Below are positions 17,083 through 25,551 of a stretch of DNA of 64,000 nt, piece by piece. The translations under genes and the position numbers were made by a program. Within the stretch, counting starts at the first letter, position 1; the number at the start of each line of letters is the position of its first letter. Origin of the DNA: Microthrixaceae bacterium (lineage in GTDB: Bacteria; Actinomycetota; Acidimicrobiia; Acidimicrobiales; Microtrichaceae); contig JAMLGM010000008.1 of NCBI GenBank assembly GCA_023957975.1, forward strand, positions 145,498-209,497, written 5' to 3'. Below the pieces are notes generated by a model. The model was given only the letters and a program-made list of their open reading frames with translations. It ran no database searches and had not been told where the DNA came from.

Positions 17083-17156
17083 GTTCGTGCTTTGCTGCGA
17101 CCGTTGTATCGCAGCGCATCTCTATCCACTATCCATCAATCCCTACAGGCTCTTTC

Positions 17157-18503
17157 GTGTCAGATACCACCACAGAACTCACCTCCGACGATCCCACCGG
17201 CGAGGAGTTCGCCTACCGCCAGATCCTCGACTACGACGTCTCCGACGCCGACCTCGAAGCCCTCTACTCCTCGTCGATGAAGGGTGTCGAAGACGGACAG
17301 CTCGTCACCGGTACGGTCGTCAAGGTCGACCACGACGAGGTCCTGCTCGATATCGGGTACAAGTCAGAAGGCGTGATTCCGGCACGTGAGCTGTCGATCC
17401 GCAACGACGTCGACCCGCACGAACTCGTCTCGATCGGCGATGAGGTCGAGGCGCTGGTCGTCACCAAGGAAGACAAGGAAGGTCGCCTAATCCTGTCGAA
17501 GAAGCGTGCGCAATACGAGCGTGCGTGGGGTCAGATCGAGCAGATCAAGGAAGCCGACGGCGTCGTGTCCGGCCCGGTCATCGAGGTCGTCAAGGGCGGT
17601 CTCATCGTCGACATCGGCCTTCGTGGCTTCCTGCCGGCTTCGCTGGTGGAGTTGCGCCGGGTGCGCGACCTTCAGCCCTATGTGGGCCAGACGCTCGAGG
17701 CGAAGATCATCGAGCTCGACAAGAACCGCAACAACGTGGTGCTCAGCCGTCGTGCATGGCTCGAAGAGACCCAGAAGGAACAGCGCGACGAGTTCCTCAC
17801 GAATCTCAAGCCGGGCGAGCGCCGCCGCGGTGTGGTCTCCGGCGTCGTCAACTTCGGTGCGTTCGTCGACCTTGGCGGCATGGACGGCCTCGTGCACGTC
17901 TCCGAACTGTCGTGGAAGCACGTCGATCACCCGGGTTCTGTCGTCCAGGTCGGCGACGAGATCGAGGTCGAGGTGCTCGAGGTCGACATGAGCCGCGAGC
18001 GCATCAGCCTGTCGCTCAAGGCAACCCAGCAGGATCCGTGGCAGGAGTTCGCCTCCAACCACCAGGTCGGCGAACTGGTCTATGGCCGTGTCACCAAGCT
18101 GGTGCCCTTCGGTGCGTTCATCCAGGTCGGCGACGGGATCGAGGGTCTCGTTCACATCTCGGAGATGTCGTCGCATCACGTCGACCTCCCCGAGCAGGTC
18201 GTCACCCCCGGCGAGGAACTCTGGGTCAAGATCATCGATCTCGACCTGCAGCGTCGCCGGATCAGCCTGTCGATCAAGCAGGCTGCCGAGGGTGGCATCG
18301 TCGCCGCCGAATACCAGGAGCACTTCGGCGAGCACGCCTATGACGATGAGGGCAACTACATCGGTGGCGCCATCGAAGGCACCTCCGAAGGTCAGGAAGC
18401 CTGGGAGCAGTATTACGCCGAGCAGGGATTCGCCGCCGACGGCGTGACCCCGCTCGAGGGATTCGAGGCTCCGGCCGCCGAGGGCACTTCCGAAGAGGCG
18501 TAG
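17157..18503 (+). CDS. rpsA: 30S ribosomal protein S1
   Basis: A 448-residue S1 protein with four S1 (OB-fold) repeats, the actinobacterial number. They begin at about residues 42 (GQLVTGTVVKVDHDEVLLDIG), 127 (VVSGPVIEVVKGGLIVDIG), 212 (GERRRGVVSGVVNFGAFVDLG) and 297 (GELVYGRVTKLVPFGAFIQVG). The last two carry the canonical FGAFV/I and DGLVHVSE-type motifs for RNA binding; the first two are the ribosome-docking type. The acidic tail ends in EGTSEEA. The GTG start at 17157 has no Shine-Dalgarno, as is common for rpsA. polA-rpsA adjacency is the mycobacterial order. Confidence 0.97.
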   Translation: MSDTTTELTSDDPTGEEFAYRQILDYDVSDADLEALYSSSMKGVEDGQLVTGTVVKVDHDEVLLDIGYKSEGVIPARELSIRNDVDPHELVSIGDEVEALVVTKEDKEGRLILSKKRAQYERAWGQIEQIKEADGVVSGPVIEVVKGGLIVDIGLRGFLPASLVELRRVRDLQPYVGQTLEAKIIELDKNRNNVVLSRRAWLEETQKEQRDEFLTNLKPGERRRGVVSGVVNFGAFVDLGGMDGLVHVSELSWKHVDHPGSVVQVGDEIEVEVLEVDMSRERISLSLKATQQDPWQEFASNHQVGELVYGRVTKLVPFGAFIQVGDGIEGLVHISEMSSHHVDLPEQVVTPGEELWVKIIDLDLQRRRISLSIKQAAEGGIVAAEYQEHFGEHAYDDEGNYIGGAIEGTSEGQEAWEQYYAEQGFAADGVTPLEGFEAPAAEGTSEEA

Positions 18504-18540
18504 TCCCCACACGGTCGACTGACCGTTCGATCAATTGAGC

Positions 18541-18578
18541 AGCGGCATCCGGTTCCGGCCGGGTGCCGCTGTCGTTTT
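18541..18578 (+). terminator. Strong Rho-independent terminator after rpsA
   Basis: A 12-bp stem (AGCGGCATCCGG with CCGGGTGCCGCT, one G-U pair) and a TTCCGG loop, followed by GTCGTTTT. It is the most canonical terminator in the window. The rest of the 218-nt gap to cpaB contains only an isolated TTGACA without a suitably placed -10. Confidence 0.85.
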
Positions 18579-18721
18579 GGCGGTGAGCACGGATTTTTGA
18601 CACGACATCCTAAGTAATCGCGTCGTTGCTGCCGACGAATGACGTGGCAAGCCGTCGCGAAGGGACCTCATCAGGGGGTGCCGGCGGCCGCACGTAGCGC
18701 AGACAACGGATCGAGGTCGTC

Positions 18722-19579
18722 GTGAGTTCTCGTAGAACACTGATACTGATCGGGGCACTGGTGGCAGGATTGCTGGCCGCCTTCATGACCTCGAAATACG
18801 TCGGAGGTATCGAGGATCGGGCACAGGGCGATGTTCAGCTGACATCGGTGGTGATCGCCAGGGGCGGTATCGGCCGCGGTTCGAATGCGGATGAGGCCAT
18901 CGCCGCGGGAGCGATCGACGTGGGCGAACGGCGTCAGGTCGACGTTCCGGCCGACGCCATCCTGCGCCCGGCGGAGATCAAGGGAATGCTCGCCCAGATC
19001 GATCTGCAGCCCGGCACCATCATCACCGCATCGATGTTCAGCAACGACACCGTCGCTCAGAACGGAGCGACAGCGGCGATCGCCGAGGGGATGACCTTTC
19101 AGACGATCAGCTTCGACGAGGTCCGCGGGGTCGCCCAGCTTCCCCAGCCCGGCGACTACGTGAACATCACCCTCAGCGGCCAATGCACGCCCGGCACCAC
19201 CGACTTCGTCATCGGCGCAGCGAGCGAGGAGGGCGGCGCCGCTCCTGCGATGGAATCCTGCACCGCTTCGCTGTTCCAGAAGGCACGCATCGCCGCCGTC
19301 GGCCGTTCGCTGGGTTCGGCGGTTGCTGCGCCGACCGATCCCGCCGCCCCCGAGACGACCGTGCCGCCGACCTCGAACATGATCACCTTCGAACTGCCTC
19401 CGGCCGCCGCACAGGTGCTGGTTGCCGCCTCGAGTTCGGCGAACATCCAGATCTGGTTGAGCCTCGTGCGCAAGGACTACGTCCCGGAGCCGATTGAAGC
19501 CACCCGAGTCATCCCGGCTGCCGGTGTGTTGGGCGTCACGCCGTATGGCACCGCCACCGACTCCAACGAGAACGGCTGA
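18722..19579 (+). CDS. cpaB: Flp pilus assembly protein CpaB/RcpC
   Basis: A 285-residue CpaB-type protein, the first gene of the Tad locus. An N-terminal membrane anchor (RRTLILIGALVAGLLAAFM) is followed by a short SAF/AFP-like region (residues about 35-100) with the PADAILRPAEIKGMLAQIDLQPGTIITASMFS pattern typical of CpaB. The C-terminal domain has DYVNITLSG and ends near PYGTATDSNENG. CpaB is thought to sit outside the membrane and help assemble the pilus. GTG start at 18722. The next gene, tadZ, starts 4 nt after its stop. Confidence 0.85.
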   Translation: MSSRRTLILIGALVAGLLAAFMTSKYVGGIEDRAQGDVQLTSVVIARGGIGRGSNADEAIAAGAIDVGERRQVDVPADAILRPAEIKGMLAQIDLQPGTIITASMFSNDTVAQNGATAAIAEGMTFQTISFDEVRGVAQLPQPGDYVNITLSGQCTPGTTDFVIGAASEEGGAAPAMESCTASLFQKARIAAVGRSLGSAVAAPTDPAAPETTVPPTSNMITFELPPAAAQVLVAASSSANIQIWLSLVRKDYVPEPIEATRVIPAAGVLGVTPYGTATDSNENG

Positions 19580-19583
19580 TCCC

Positions 19584-21044
19584 ATGTCCGATCACACACC
19601 TCACGATGAGCACGGCTTCGGATACGGGACCTCGACCGACCAGTACGGCGCCGACCAGTACGGCGCCGACCAGTACGGAGCCGACCAGTACGGAGCGGAA
19701 TTCTCCGACGCGACCTACGGCGGCACCTCCTACGGTGAAGCCTCCTACGGCGGCACCTCCTACGGTGAAGCCTCCTACGGTGAACCGGAGTGGGCGACCG
19801 CGACCCCACCGCCGCCCACCGGCTCGCCGGCGATCGCTTCTGGCGATGTCGCAGCGCCGACGTCACCGTCCATCCGAGTTTCGGTTGCGGTCGTTGAGTC
19901 GAACCCGCAGATGCGCGACGTCATCCTCGCTCAGCTCGGTGGAGGAGCGACCCCGTTCAGCTCGATCGAGGAACTCACGAGTCGCCTCACCGGTTCGGTC
20001 CCGGTCGTCATCGTCCTCGGTCCGTCATGTTCGGCGCCGGCCACGCTGGCGCTGACCGATCACCTGCTCGCAACCAACGCCACGCTCGGGGCGATTCTGG
20101 TCACCGACGAACTCACCACCTCCCTGTTGCAACAGGCGATGCGCATCGGAGTCAAGGATGTGCTGACCCTGCAGGGCGACATCGATCAACTGTCGGCGGC
20201 GATCCAGCGGGTCGCGGTCAACCTCGACGCCGCCCAACAGCGCGTGCAACTCGGCGGTCCGTCGGACTCGGTCGAGGAATTCGGCGAAGGGTCCGGTGAA
20301 CTCGGCGAGGTCATCACGGTGTTTTCCACCAAGGGTGGCGCCGGGAAGTCGGTACTCGCCACGAACCTGGCCGTGGCCCTCGCCCAGCGTTCCGCCGGAC
20401 CGGTGTGTCTCGTCGACGCGGATCTGCAGTTCGGCGATGTGGCGGTCATGCTCAAGCTCACTCCGCATCACACCATCGTCGATGCCGTGTCCTCCCTAGA
20501 TCGGATGGACTCGGCCTTGCTCGACTCGTTGCTCGTCACCCACGAGGCATCGGGACTCAAGGTGTTGCCCGCTCCACTCGAGCCGGCCTTCGCCGACCAG
20601 GTGGGGGCGGCCGAGATGGTCGCCATCGTCGAGCAGCTTCGCAAGTTCTGCAGCTATGTGATCGTCGACACCCCCGCCTACTTCAACGAAGTCGTCCTCG
20701 GTCTCGTCGAGGTGTCGGACAAGGTGGTGCTCGTGGCCGGCATGGACATTCCGAACATCAAGAACGTGAAGATCGGCCTGCAGACCCTGCGCTTGCTCAA
20801 CACGCCGATGGACAAGTTGATGCTGGTGCTGAACCGCTCCAACTCGAAGGTGAAACTCGATATCGGCGAGGTGGAGCGAACGCTTCAGATCAAGGCCGAT
20901 GCTCTGATTCCCTCCGACGTGTTGATCCCCCAGTCGGTCAACAAGGGGGTGCCGGTCATCCTGCACGCCCCGCGGTCTCCGGTGGCCAAGTCCATTCAAC
21001 AGATGGCGGAGCTGTTCGCCCCCGTCGGCGCCAAACGCCGCTGA
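19584..21044 (+). CDS. tadZ: TadZ/CpaE-type pilus localisation ATPase with Tyr-Gly repeat N-terminus
   Basis: A 486-residue protein of the MinD/ParA superfamily that positions Tad pili at the cell surface. Residues about 95-215 resemble a degenerate receiver domain (SVAVVESNPQMRDVILAQLG), typical of CpaE/TadZ. The ATPase domain follows, with a deviant Walker A FSTKGGAGKSVLATN at about 245-259 and the switch VDADLQFGDVAVM. Residues 12-68 are an unusual low-complexity tract of DQYGA and YGGTS/YGEAS units, which I have not seen as a TadZ feature. The ATG at 19584 is just past the cpaB stop; an upstream in-frame reading overlaps cpaB and is rejected. Confidence 0.86.
   Translation: MSDHTPHDEHGFGYGTSTDQYGADQYGADQYGADQYGAEFSDATYGGTSYGEASYGGTSYGEASYGEPEWATATPPPPTGSPAIASGDVAAPTSPSIRVSVAVVESNPQMRDVILAQLGGGATPFSSIEELTSRLTGSVPVVIVLGPSCSAPATLALTDHLLATNATLGAILVTDELTTSLLQQAMRIGVKDVLTLQGDIDQLSAAIQRVAVNLDAAQQRVQLGGPSDSVEEFGEGSGELGEVITVFSTKGGAGKSVLATNLAVALAQRSAGPVCLVDADLQFGDVAVMLKLTPHHTIVDAVSSLDRMDSALLDSLLVTHEASGLKVLPAPLEPAFADQVGAAEMVAIVEQLRKFCSYVIVDTPAYFNEVVLGLVEVSDKVVLVAGMDIPNIKNVKIGLQTLRLLNTPMDKLMLVLNRSNSKVKLDIGEVERTLQIKADALIPSDVLIPQSVNKGVPVILHAPRSPVAKSIQQMAELFAPVGAKRR
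19638..19775 (+). repeat. In-frame tandem repeats coding Tyr-Gly units in tadZ
   Basis: Four 15-bp units (GACCAGTACGGCGCC, starts 19638, 19653, 19668, 19683) code for DQYGA. Two 30-bp units (starts 19716 and 19746) code for YGGTSYGEAS. Near-identity at the DNA level points to recent expansion. The unit lengths keep the reading frame. Confidence 0.9.
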
Positions 21045-21087
21045 CCCCACCGTTTCGCCCACTCGCCCTTGATCAGGAGTTCCCCAG

Positions 21088-22554
21088 GTGTCGCTGTACC
21101 AACGTCTTCATGAGGCAAACCAAGGTGCCGGTGCTTCACCGACCCCGCCTGCGCACCCAGGCGCCCCGGCCTCGGGCGGACACGGCGGCAGCGGATCATC
21201 GGCCGGTACGTCCGGTGTTGGCGCCGGCACCGCGGTGGCGGCCCCCCGGCGTGACCCGATCATGGATGAGTTGCGCCAGCGGATCCACAGCCACCTCATC
21301 GAGGAACTGGGCCCGATCCTCTATGACAACCGGCTGTCGGGTGACGAGCTGCGCCGGCGGGTACAGGAACAGTTGCTGGCCATCCTCGGACAGGAGCGTG
21401 CCCCGCTGTCGGCGGCGGACAAGGCACAGCTCATCCAGGAGGTGTCCGACGACATTTTGGGTTACGGCCCGATCGAGAAGCTGCTCGGCGACGAAAACGT
21501 CTCCGAAGTCATGGTGAACGGCCCCGACTTCGTGTACGTGGAACGCGGCGGCAAGGTCGAACGCGATGGCACTACGTTCGTGGATGCCGATCACCTCCGC
21601 CGGGTGATCGACAAGATCGTGTCCGCGGTCGGTCGTCGCGTCGACGAGTCGACCCCGATGGTCGATGCGCGCCTTCCCGACGGATCCCGTGTGAACGCCG
21701 TCATCCCGCCCCTGGCGATCGGCGGCCCGTTTCTCACCATCCGTAAGTTCTCGAAGGATCCGCTGCAGGTCGACGACCTCATCCGCTTCGGATCGCTCAA
21801 CGCGGCATCGGCTCGGTTCCTTCAGGCCTGTGTGGTCGGCAAACTCAACGTGATCGTGTCGGGTGGTACCGGTTCGGGAAAGACGACGCTGCTGAACGTG
21901 TTGAGTTCGTTCATTCCGTCCAACGAGCGCATCGTGACCATCGAGGATGCGAAGGAACTCCAGCTGCAACAGGACCACGTGCTGTGCCTCGAGTCGCGTC
22001 CGCCCAACGTCGAGGGTCGCGGCGAGGTGAGTATTCGCGACCTGGTGAAGAACTCGCTGCGTATGCGGCCCGATCGCATCGTCATCGGCGAGTGCCGTTC
22101 TGGTGAGGCCCTCGACATGTTGCAGGCGATGAACACCGGCCACGACGGCTCGCTGACCACGTTGCACTCCAACTCGCCCCGCGATGCGCTCGCCCGTCTC
22201 GAGACGCTCGTGCTGATGAGCGGGTACGACCTCCCGGTGCGGGCCATCCGTGAACAGACGGCCGGAGCGGTCGACATGGTGGTGCAGCTCAGCCGACTTC
22301 GCGACGGCTCGCGACGCGTCACCCACATCACCGAGGTCCAGGGCATGGAAGGCGATGTCATCACCCTCCAGGACGTGTTCTTGTTCGACTTCGCCGCCGG
22401 GGTCGACGAGCACGGCAAGTTCCGCGGACAGCTCAAGGCGACAGGTGTTCGCCCGAGGTTTGTCGAGAAGCTCGCCGACCAGGGCATTCGTCTCGGGCCA
22501 GAGGTGTTCTCGCCCGGCGGCGACGGTTCGCGTCCGGGGATGGGGCGCCGATGA
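21088..22554 (+). CDS. tadA: Tad/type IV pilus secretion ATPase TadA/CpaF
   Basis: A 488-residue GspE/VirB11-family hexameric ATPase that powers Flp pilin export. A Pro/Gly/Ala-rich N-terminal 50 residues precede the CpaF N-domain (LRQRIHSHLIEELGPILYDN). Walker A GGTGSGKTTLLNVL is at about 257; the Asp box is TIEDAKELQLQQ; Walker B is IVIGECRSGEALDMLQAMNTGHDG, followed by the His box TTLHSNSPRDALARLE. GTG start at 21088 has AGGAG 8-13 nt upstream. Its end overlaps a possible ATG at 22551, but I favour a later start for the next gene. Confidence 0.94.
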   Translation: MSLYQRLHEANQGAGASPTPPAHPGAPASGGHGGSGSSAGTSGVGAGTAVAAPRRDPIMDELRQRIHSHLIEELGPILYDNRLSGDELRRRVQEQLLAILGQERAPLSAADKAQLIQEVSDDILGYGPIEKLLGDENVSEVMVNGPDFVYVERGGKVERDGTTFVDADHLRRVIDKIVSAVGRRVDESTPMVDARLPDGSRVNAVIPPLAIGGPFLTIRKFSKDPLQVDDLIRFGSLNAASARFLQACVVGKLNVIVSGGTGSGKTTLLNVLSSFIPSNERIVTIEDAKELQLQQDHVLCLESRPPNVEGRGEVSIRDLVKNSLRMRPDRIVIGECRSGEALDMLQAMNTGHDGSLTTLHSNSPRDALARLETLVLMSGYDLPVRAIREQTAGAVDMVVQLSRLRDGSRRVTHITEVQGMEGDVITLQDVFLFDFAAGVDEHGKFRGQLKATGVRPRFVEKLADQGIRLGPEVFSPGGDGSRPGMGRR

Positions 22555-22574
22555 GGACTTCAGGAGGTCGTCGC

Positions 22575-24503
22575 ATGCGACGCAGCGTTTCTTCGGTGCT
22601 GGTGAGCCTGGTGCTCGGCGTCACTGCGGTCGCCGGGGGTGCCACCCCCTCGGGAGCAGAGGTCAACGACGAGACGCCGCCGTTGCAGATCGTCGCGGTG
22701 GACGCTCGCGGCGGACAATTGAGCGCGGATTACCTTTCTGCGGGTGAACCGGTCGACGAGGTCACCCTCGAGGTCGACGGCGCCACCTATCGCCAGCCGG
22801 CAGAGCCGCTGTCGCAGTTCGGGGTCCGCCCGAGCGTGATGGTGGTACTCGACAACTCCGCCGGAGTGTCGAATGCCACGTTGCGGGTCGCGATGGAGGA
22901 CCTCGCGGCACTCGCTCCGTCGGAGGGCGGGATTGCCCAACTCGGCGTCGTGACCACCGGCAACGGCGCCGCATTGATCGGACGTCCGTCGACCAGCTTC
23001 GACGGGGCGTCGGCCAACTTCGGCGGGGTCAGGGTCGGAGGAACCAGCTCATTGTGGGATGCCACGTCGATTGCGGCGACCTCCCACGGCTCGGCGCCGA
23101 ACCTGCGTCGCCACGTGGTGTTGGTTGTCGGATCGACCGACGATGCGAGCGCGGCTTCGTTCTCCCAGGTCGTTCGCACGCTGCAGGACAACGACACGGT
23201 GGTGCACGTCGTCGGCGTCTCCGGTTCCACCGCCGACGGTGCCGCATTGCGCGACCTCGTCCGTTCGACCGGCGGTACGTTCCAAACGGGTTCCGACGCC
23301 GACTTCGCCGCGATCTTCGACCGCATCGCTGCGACCATCGACGGCGAACGTCGTGTCACGATCGACTCGGTTCCCGACTCTTCCGCTGAGTTTCTGTCGA
23401 TTCGCCTGACCGTTGGCGACGACACGGTCACCGGCGGCGTTCGGCCCGGGGTCTTCGCCAGCGGTGCGACGGCGGTGACCGCCACGCCGGTGCAGGATGG
23501 TGCAGGCAGCGGGTTCTTCACCTCGGATGCGGTGAAGTATCTGATCATCGTCTTCGGTGCGGTGGCGGCTGGTGCCGCCGTGTTCGCCGTAGCGATGTTG
23601 ATCACCAAGCGTCGCGACAACCTCAATTACGCGCTGCGGTACTACGACGAGTCCTACGATGCGCCGCGCTTCGCCGAGGAGGAGGATGCCACGGCGCACG
23701 CCACCGCGGCGCTGTTGCAGCGGGCGGTGGCGGTGACCGAGACGATCGCCAAGGAACGGGGCCTGTTGCATCGGGTGGAGGCGAAGCTCGAAGGGGCGGA
23801 TCTTCCGTTGCGCCCCGCCGAAGCCCTGACCTTCTATCTCACCGGAGCGGCGGCGGCGATCCTCGGTGCGGCCGTGCTCACCCGCAGCATGATGACCGTG
23901 CTCGTGGTGTTGATCGTGGCGATGGTGCTTCCTGGGTTCAGCGTCGACTTCATGGCCAAACGCCGTAAGAAGAAGTTCACCGCGATGCTGCCCGACATGT
24001 TGACGCTGCTCGCGGGCACGCTTCGCGCCGGATATTCGATCGGCCAGGGCATCGAGGCGGTGTCGAATGAGATTGACGATCCGATGGGCAAGGAGCTTCG
24101 CCGGGCCGTGACCGAAGCCCGCCTTGGACGACCCCTCGACGAGGCGCTCGAAGGGATCGCCCAGCGACTCGACAGCGAGGACTTCGGCTGGGCGGTGATG
24201 GCCATCCGCATCCAGCGCGAGGTCGGCGGCAACCTTGCCGAACTGTTGATGACGGTCGCCGACACCATGGTGCAACGCGAGCGACTGCGTCGCGATGTGG
24301 CTGCACTCACCGCCGAGGGCCGTATGTCGGCGATCATTCTCGGCTTACTTCCTCCCGGGCTGGCGGTCGTCATGTACGTCATGAACCCCGAATACATCTC
24401 GAAGCTGTTCAGCGGGATGGGCCTGTATCTCCTCGTCGGAGCCGTGGTGATGATGATCATCGGCTTCGTGTGGATGAAAAAGACGATCACGATCGAGGTT
24501 TGA
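22575..24503 (+). CDS. tadB: vWA-domain / TadB (type II secretion F domain) fusion protein
   Basis: A 642-residue fusion. Residues 1-30 are a signal peptide (RRSVSSVLVSLVLGVTAVAGG). Residues about 75-260 are an extracytoplasmic von Willebrand A-like domain with a degenerate MIDAS (MVVLDNSAG) and the repeated small-residue pattern of vWA folds. A membrane helix (YLIIVFGAVAAGAAVFAVAML, near 321) leads to a cytoplasmic linker, and residues about 400-642 are the TadB/T2SSF platform (LPDMLTLLAGTLRAGYSIGQGIEAV, IQREVGGNLAELLMTVADTM, C-terminal helices). TadB is the inner-membrane platform of the pilus. The start at 22575 has AGGAGG 7 nt upstream; the ATG at 22551 lacks one and would spoil the signal peptide. 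Confidence 0.86.
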   Translation: MRRSVSSVLVSLVLGVTAVAGGATPSGAEVNDETPPLQIVAVDARGGQLSADYLSAGEPVDEVTLEVDGATYRQPAEPLSQFGVRPSVMVVLDNSAGVSNATLRVAMEDLAALAPSEGGIAQLGVVTTGNGAALIGRPSTSFDGASANFGGVRVGGTSSLWDATSIAATSHGSAPNLRRHVVLVVGSTDDASAASFSQVVRTLQDNDTVVHVVGVSGSTADGAALRDLVRSTGGTFQTGSDADFAAIFDRIAATIDGERRVTIDSVPDSSAEFLSIRLTVGDDTVTGGVRPGVFASGATAVTATPVQDGAGSGFFTSDAVKYLIIVFGAVAAGAAVFAVAMLITKRRDNLNYALRYYDESYDAPRFAEEEDATAHATAALLQRAVAVTETIAKERGLLHRVEAKLEGADLPLRPAEALTFYLTGAAAAILGAAVLTRSMMTVLVVLIVAMVLPGFSVDFMAKRRKKKFTAMLPDMLTLLAGTLRAGYSIGQGIEAVSNEIDDPMGKELRRAVTEARLGRPLDEALEGIAQRLDSEDFGWAVMAIRIQREVGGNLAELLMTVADTMVQRERLRRDVAALTAEGRMSAIILGLLPPGLAVVMYVMNPEYISKLFSGMGLYLLVGAVVMMIIGFVWMKKTITIEV

Positions 24504-24505
24504 CC

Positions 24506-25447
24506 ATGTCTGGTGCTTTGTTGGTTCCCCTCATCCTGGTCATGGTGGCGGTCGCTGGCGTCGTGTTCGCCATAGCGTCCGGTGCCCACGATCGTCAGGT
24601 GGTTCGCGAGTCGTTGCGCAGCCTCGACGGCTACGACCTCGCGGACGGCGCTCCGATGCCGAACATGCGGGCCGACGCCCTCGCCGAGTCGTTGTCGAAG
24701 CGGGCGATCGTTCCGGTGATGGCCAAGGCGGTCGGCCTCGGCCGGCGTTTCACTCCGATCGGGTACATGGCCAAGGTGCGCCAGCGCTTCACCGCTGCGG
24801 GTATCACGACCCCCGACGCCGTGGACCGGTTCATCGCTGTCAAGACGGTGATGACACCGGTGGGCATTGCGCTCGGGCTTGGCAATCTGGTGTTCGGCTG
24901 GGTCCTGTCCGGGATGATGGGGTTGGTCGCCTCGTTGGTGATCGGCGGCGGGTTGGCCTACGGCCCCGACCTGTGGCTCAACCGCAAGGTCGAGGACCGT
25001 CAGTCCGCGGTGATGAAGACCCTGCCGGACGTGTTGAACCTGCTCACGATTTCGGTCGAGGCCGGCCTCGGCTTTGAACAAGCGCTCGATCGGGTGATCG
25101 CGTCGGTGCCGGGGCCGCTGTCGGATGAGTTCGCCCGGATGCTCGGCGAGTCCCGGTCGGGTGCGTCGCGGGCCGATGCCATGCGTGCGATGGATGAACG
25201 CGTGCAGGTTCCGGAGCTTCGTTCGTTCGTGTTGGCGATCGTGCAGGCGGATGCCTTCGGCGTGTCGATCGGCCGCGTGCTTCGCGCCCAGTCGGAGGAG
25301 ATGCGCATCAAGCGCCGTCAGCTCGCTCAGGAAAAGGCGCAGAAGGCCCCGGTGAAGATGCTCATCCCGATGGTGTTTTGCATCTTCCCTGCGCTGTTCT
25401 GCGTGGTCCTCGGCCCGGCCGCGCTGAACATCAAAGAGAACTTCTAG
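24506..25447 (+). CDS. tadC: Tad pilus platform protein TadC
   Basis: A 313-residue second T2SSF platform protein that pairs with TadB. An N-terminal membrane helix (LLVPLILVMVAVAGVVFAIASG) is followed by paired helices (GIALGLGNLVFGWVLSGMMGLVASLVIGGGLAYGP), then the F domain TLPDVLNLLTISVEAGLGFEQALDRV, LAIVQADAFGVSIGRVL and a C-terminal helix (LIPMVFCIFPALFCVVLGPAAL). The ATG at 24506 lies 2 nt past the tadB stop. It is the last recognised Tad gene; no Flp pilin, TadE/F minor pilin or prepilin peptidase is in the window. Confidence 0.92.
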   Translation: MSGALLVPLILVMVAVAGVVFAIASGAHDRQVVRESLRSLDGYDLADGAPMPNMRADALAESLSKRAIVPVMAKAVGLGRRFTPIGYMAKVRQRFTAAGITTPDAVDRFIAVKTVMTPVGIALGLGNLVFGWVLSGMMGLVASLVIGGGLAYGPDLWLNRKVEDRQSAVMKTLPDVLNLLTISVEAGLGFEQALDRVIASVPGPLSDEFARMLGESRSGASRADAMRAMDERVQVPELRSFVLAIVQADAFGVSIGRVLRAQSEEMRIKRRQLAQEKAQKAPVKMLIPMVFCIFPALFCVVLGPAALNIKENF

Positions 25448-25467
25448 TGCCCTCGCGGCTCGCCACC

Positions 25468-25519
25468 CGTTCTCCGATAATGAGTGGTCGTGATCACGAC
25501 CACTCATTATCGGAGAACG
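25468..25519. repeat. Palindromic repeat copy 3 (52 bp, compensated variant)
   Basis: It lies 20 nt after the tadC stop. It is the same element, but the three bases CCA in the left arm are TGA and the matching TGG in the right arm is TCA, so every pair is restored. The change also creates an ATG inside the palindrome at 25480 that is in frame with the next gene. Confidence 0.95.
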
Positions 25520-25551
25520 AGGATTGTGGCGGGCGGCCGGGCGGATTCTCA

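Noticed and set aside
18597..18616. TTGACA followed by CTAAGTAAT upstream of cpaB as a promoter
   Set aside because: The spacing between the hexamers is about 8 bp, not 16-18, and no other -10 fits.
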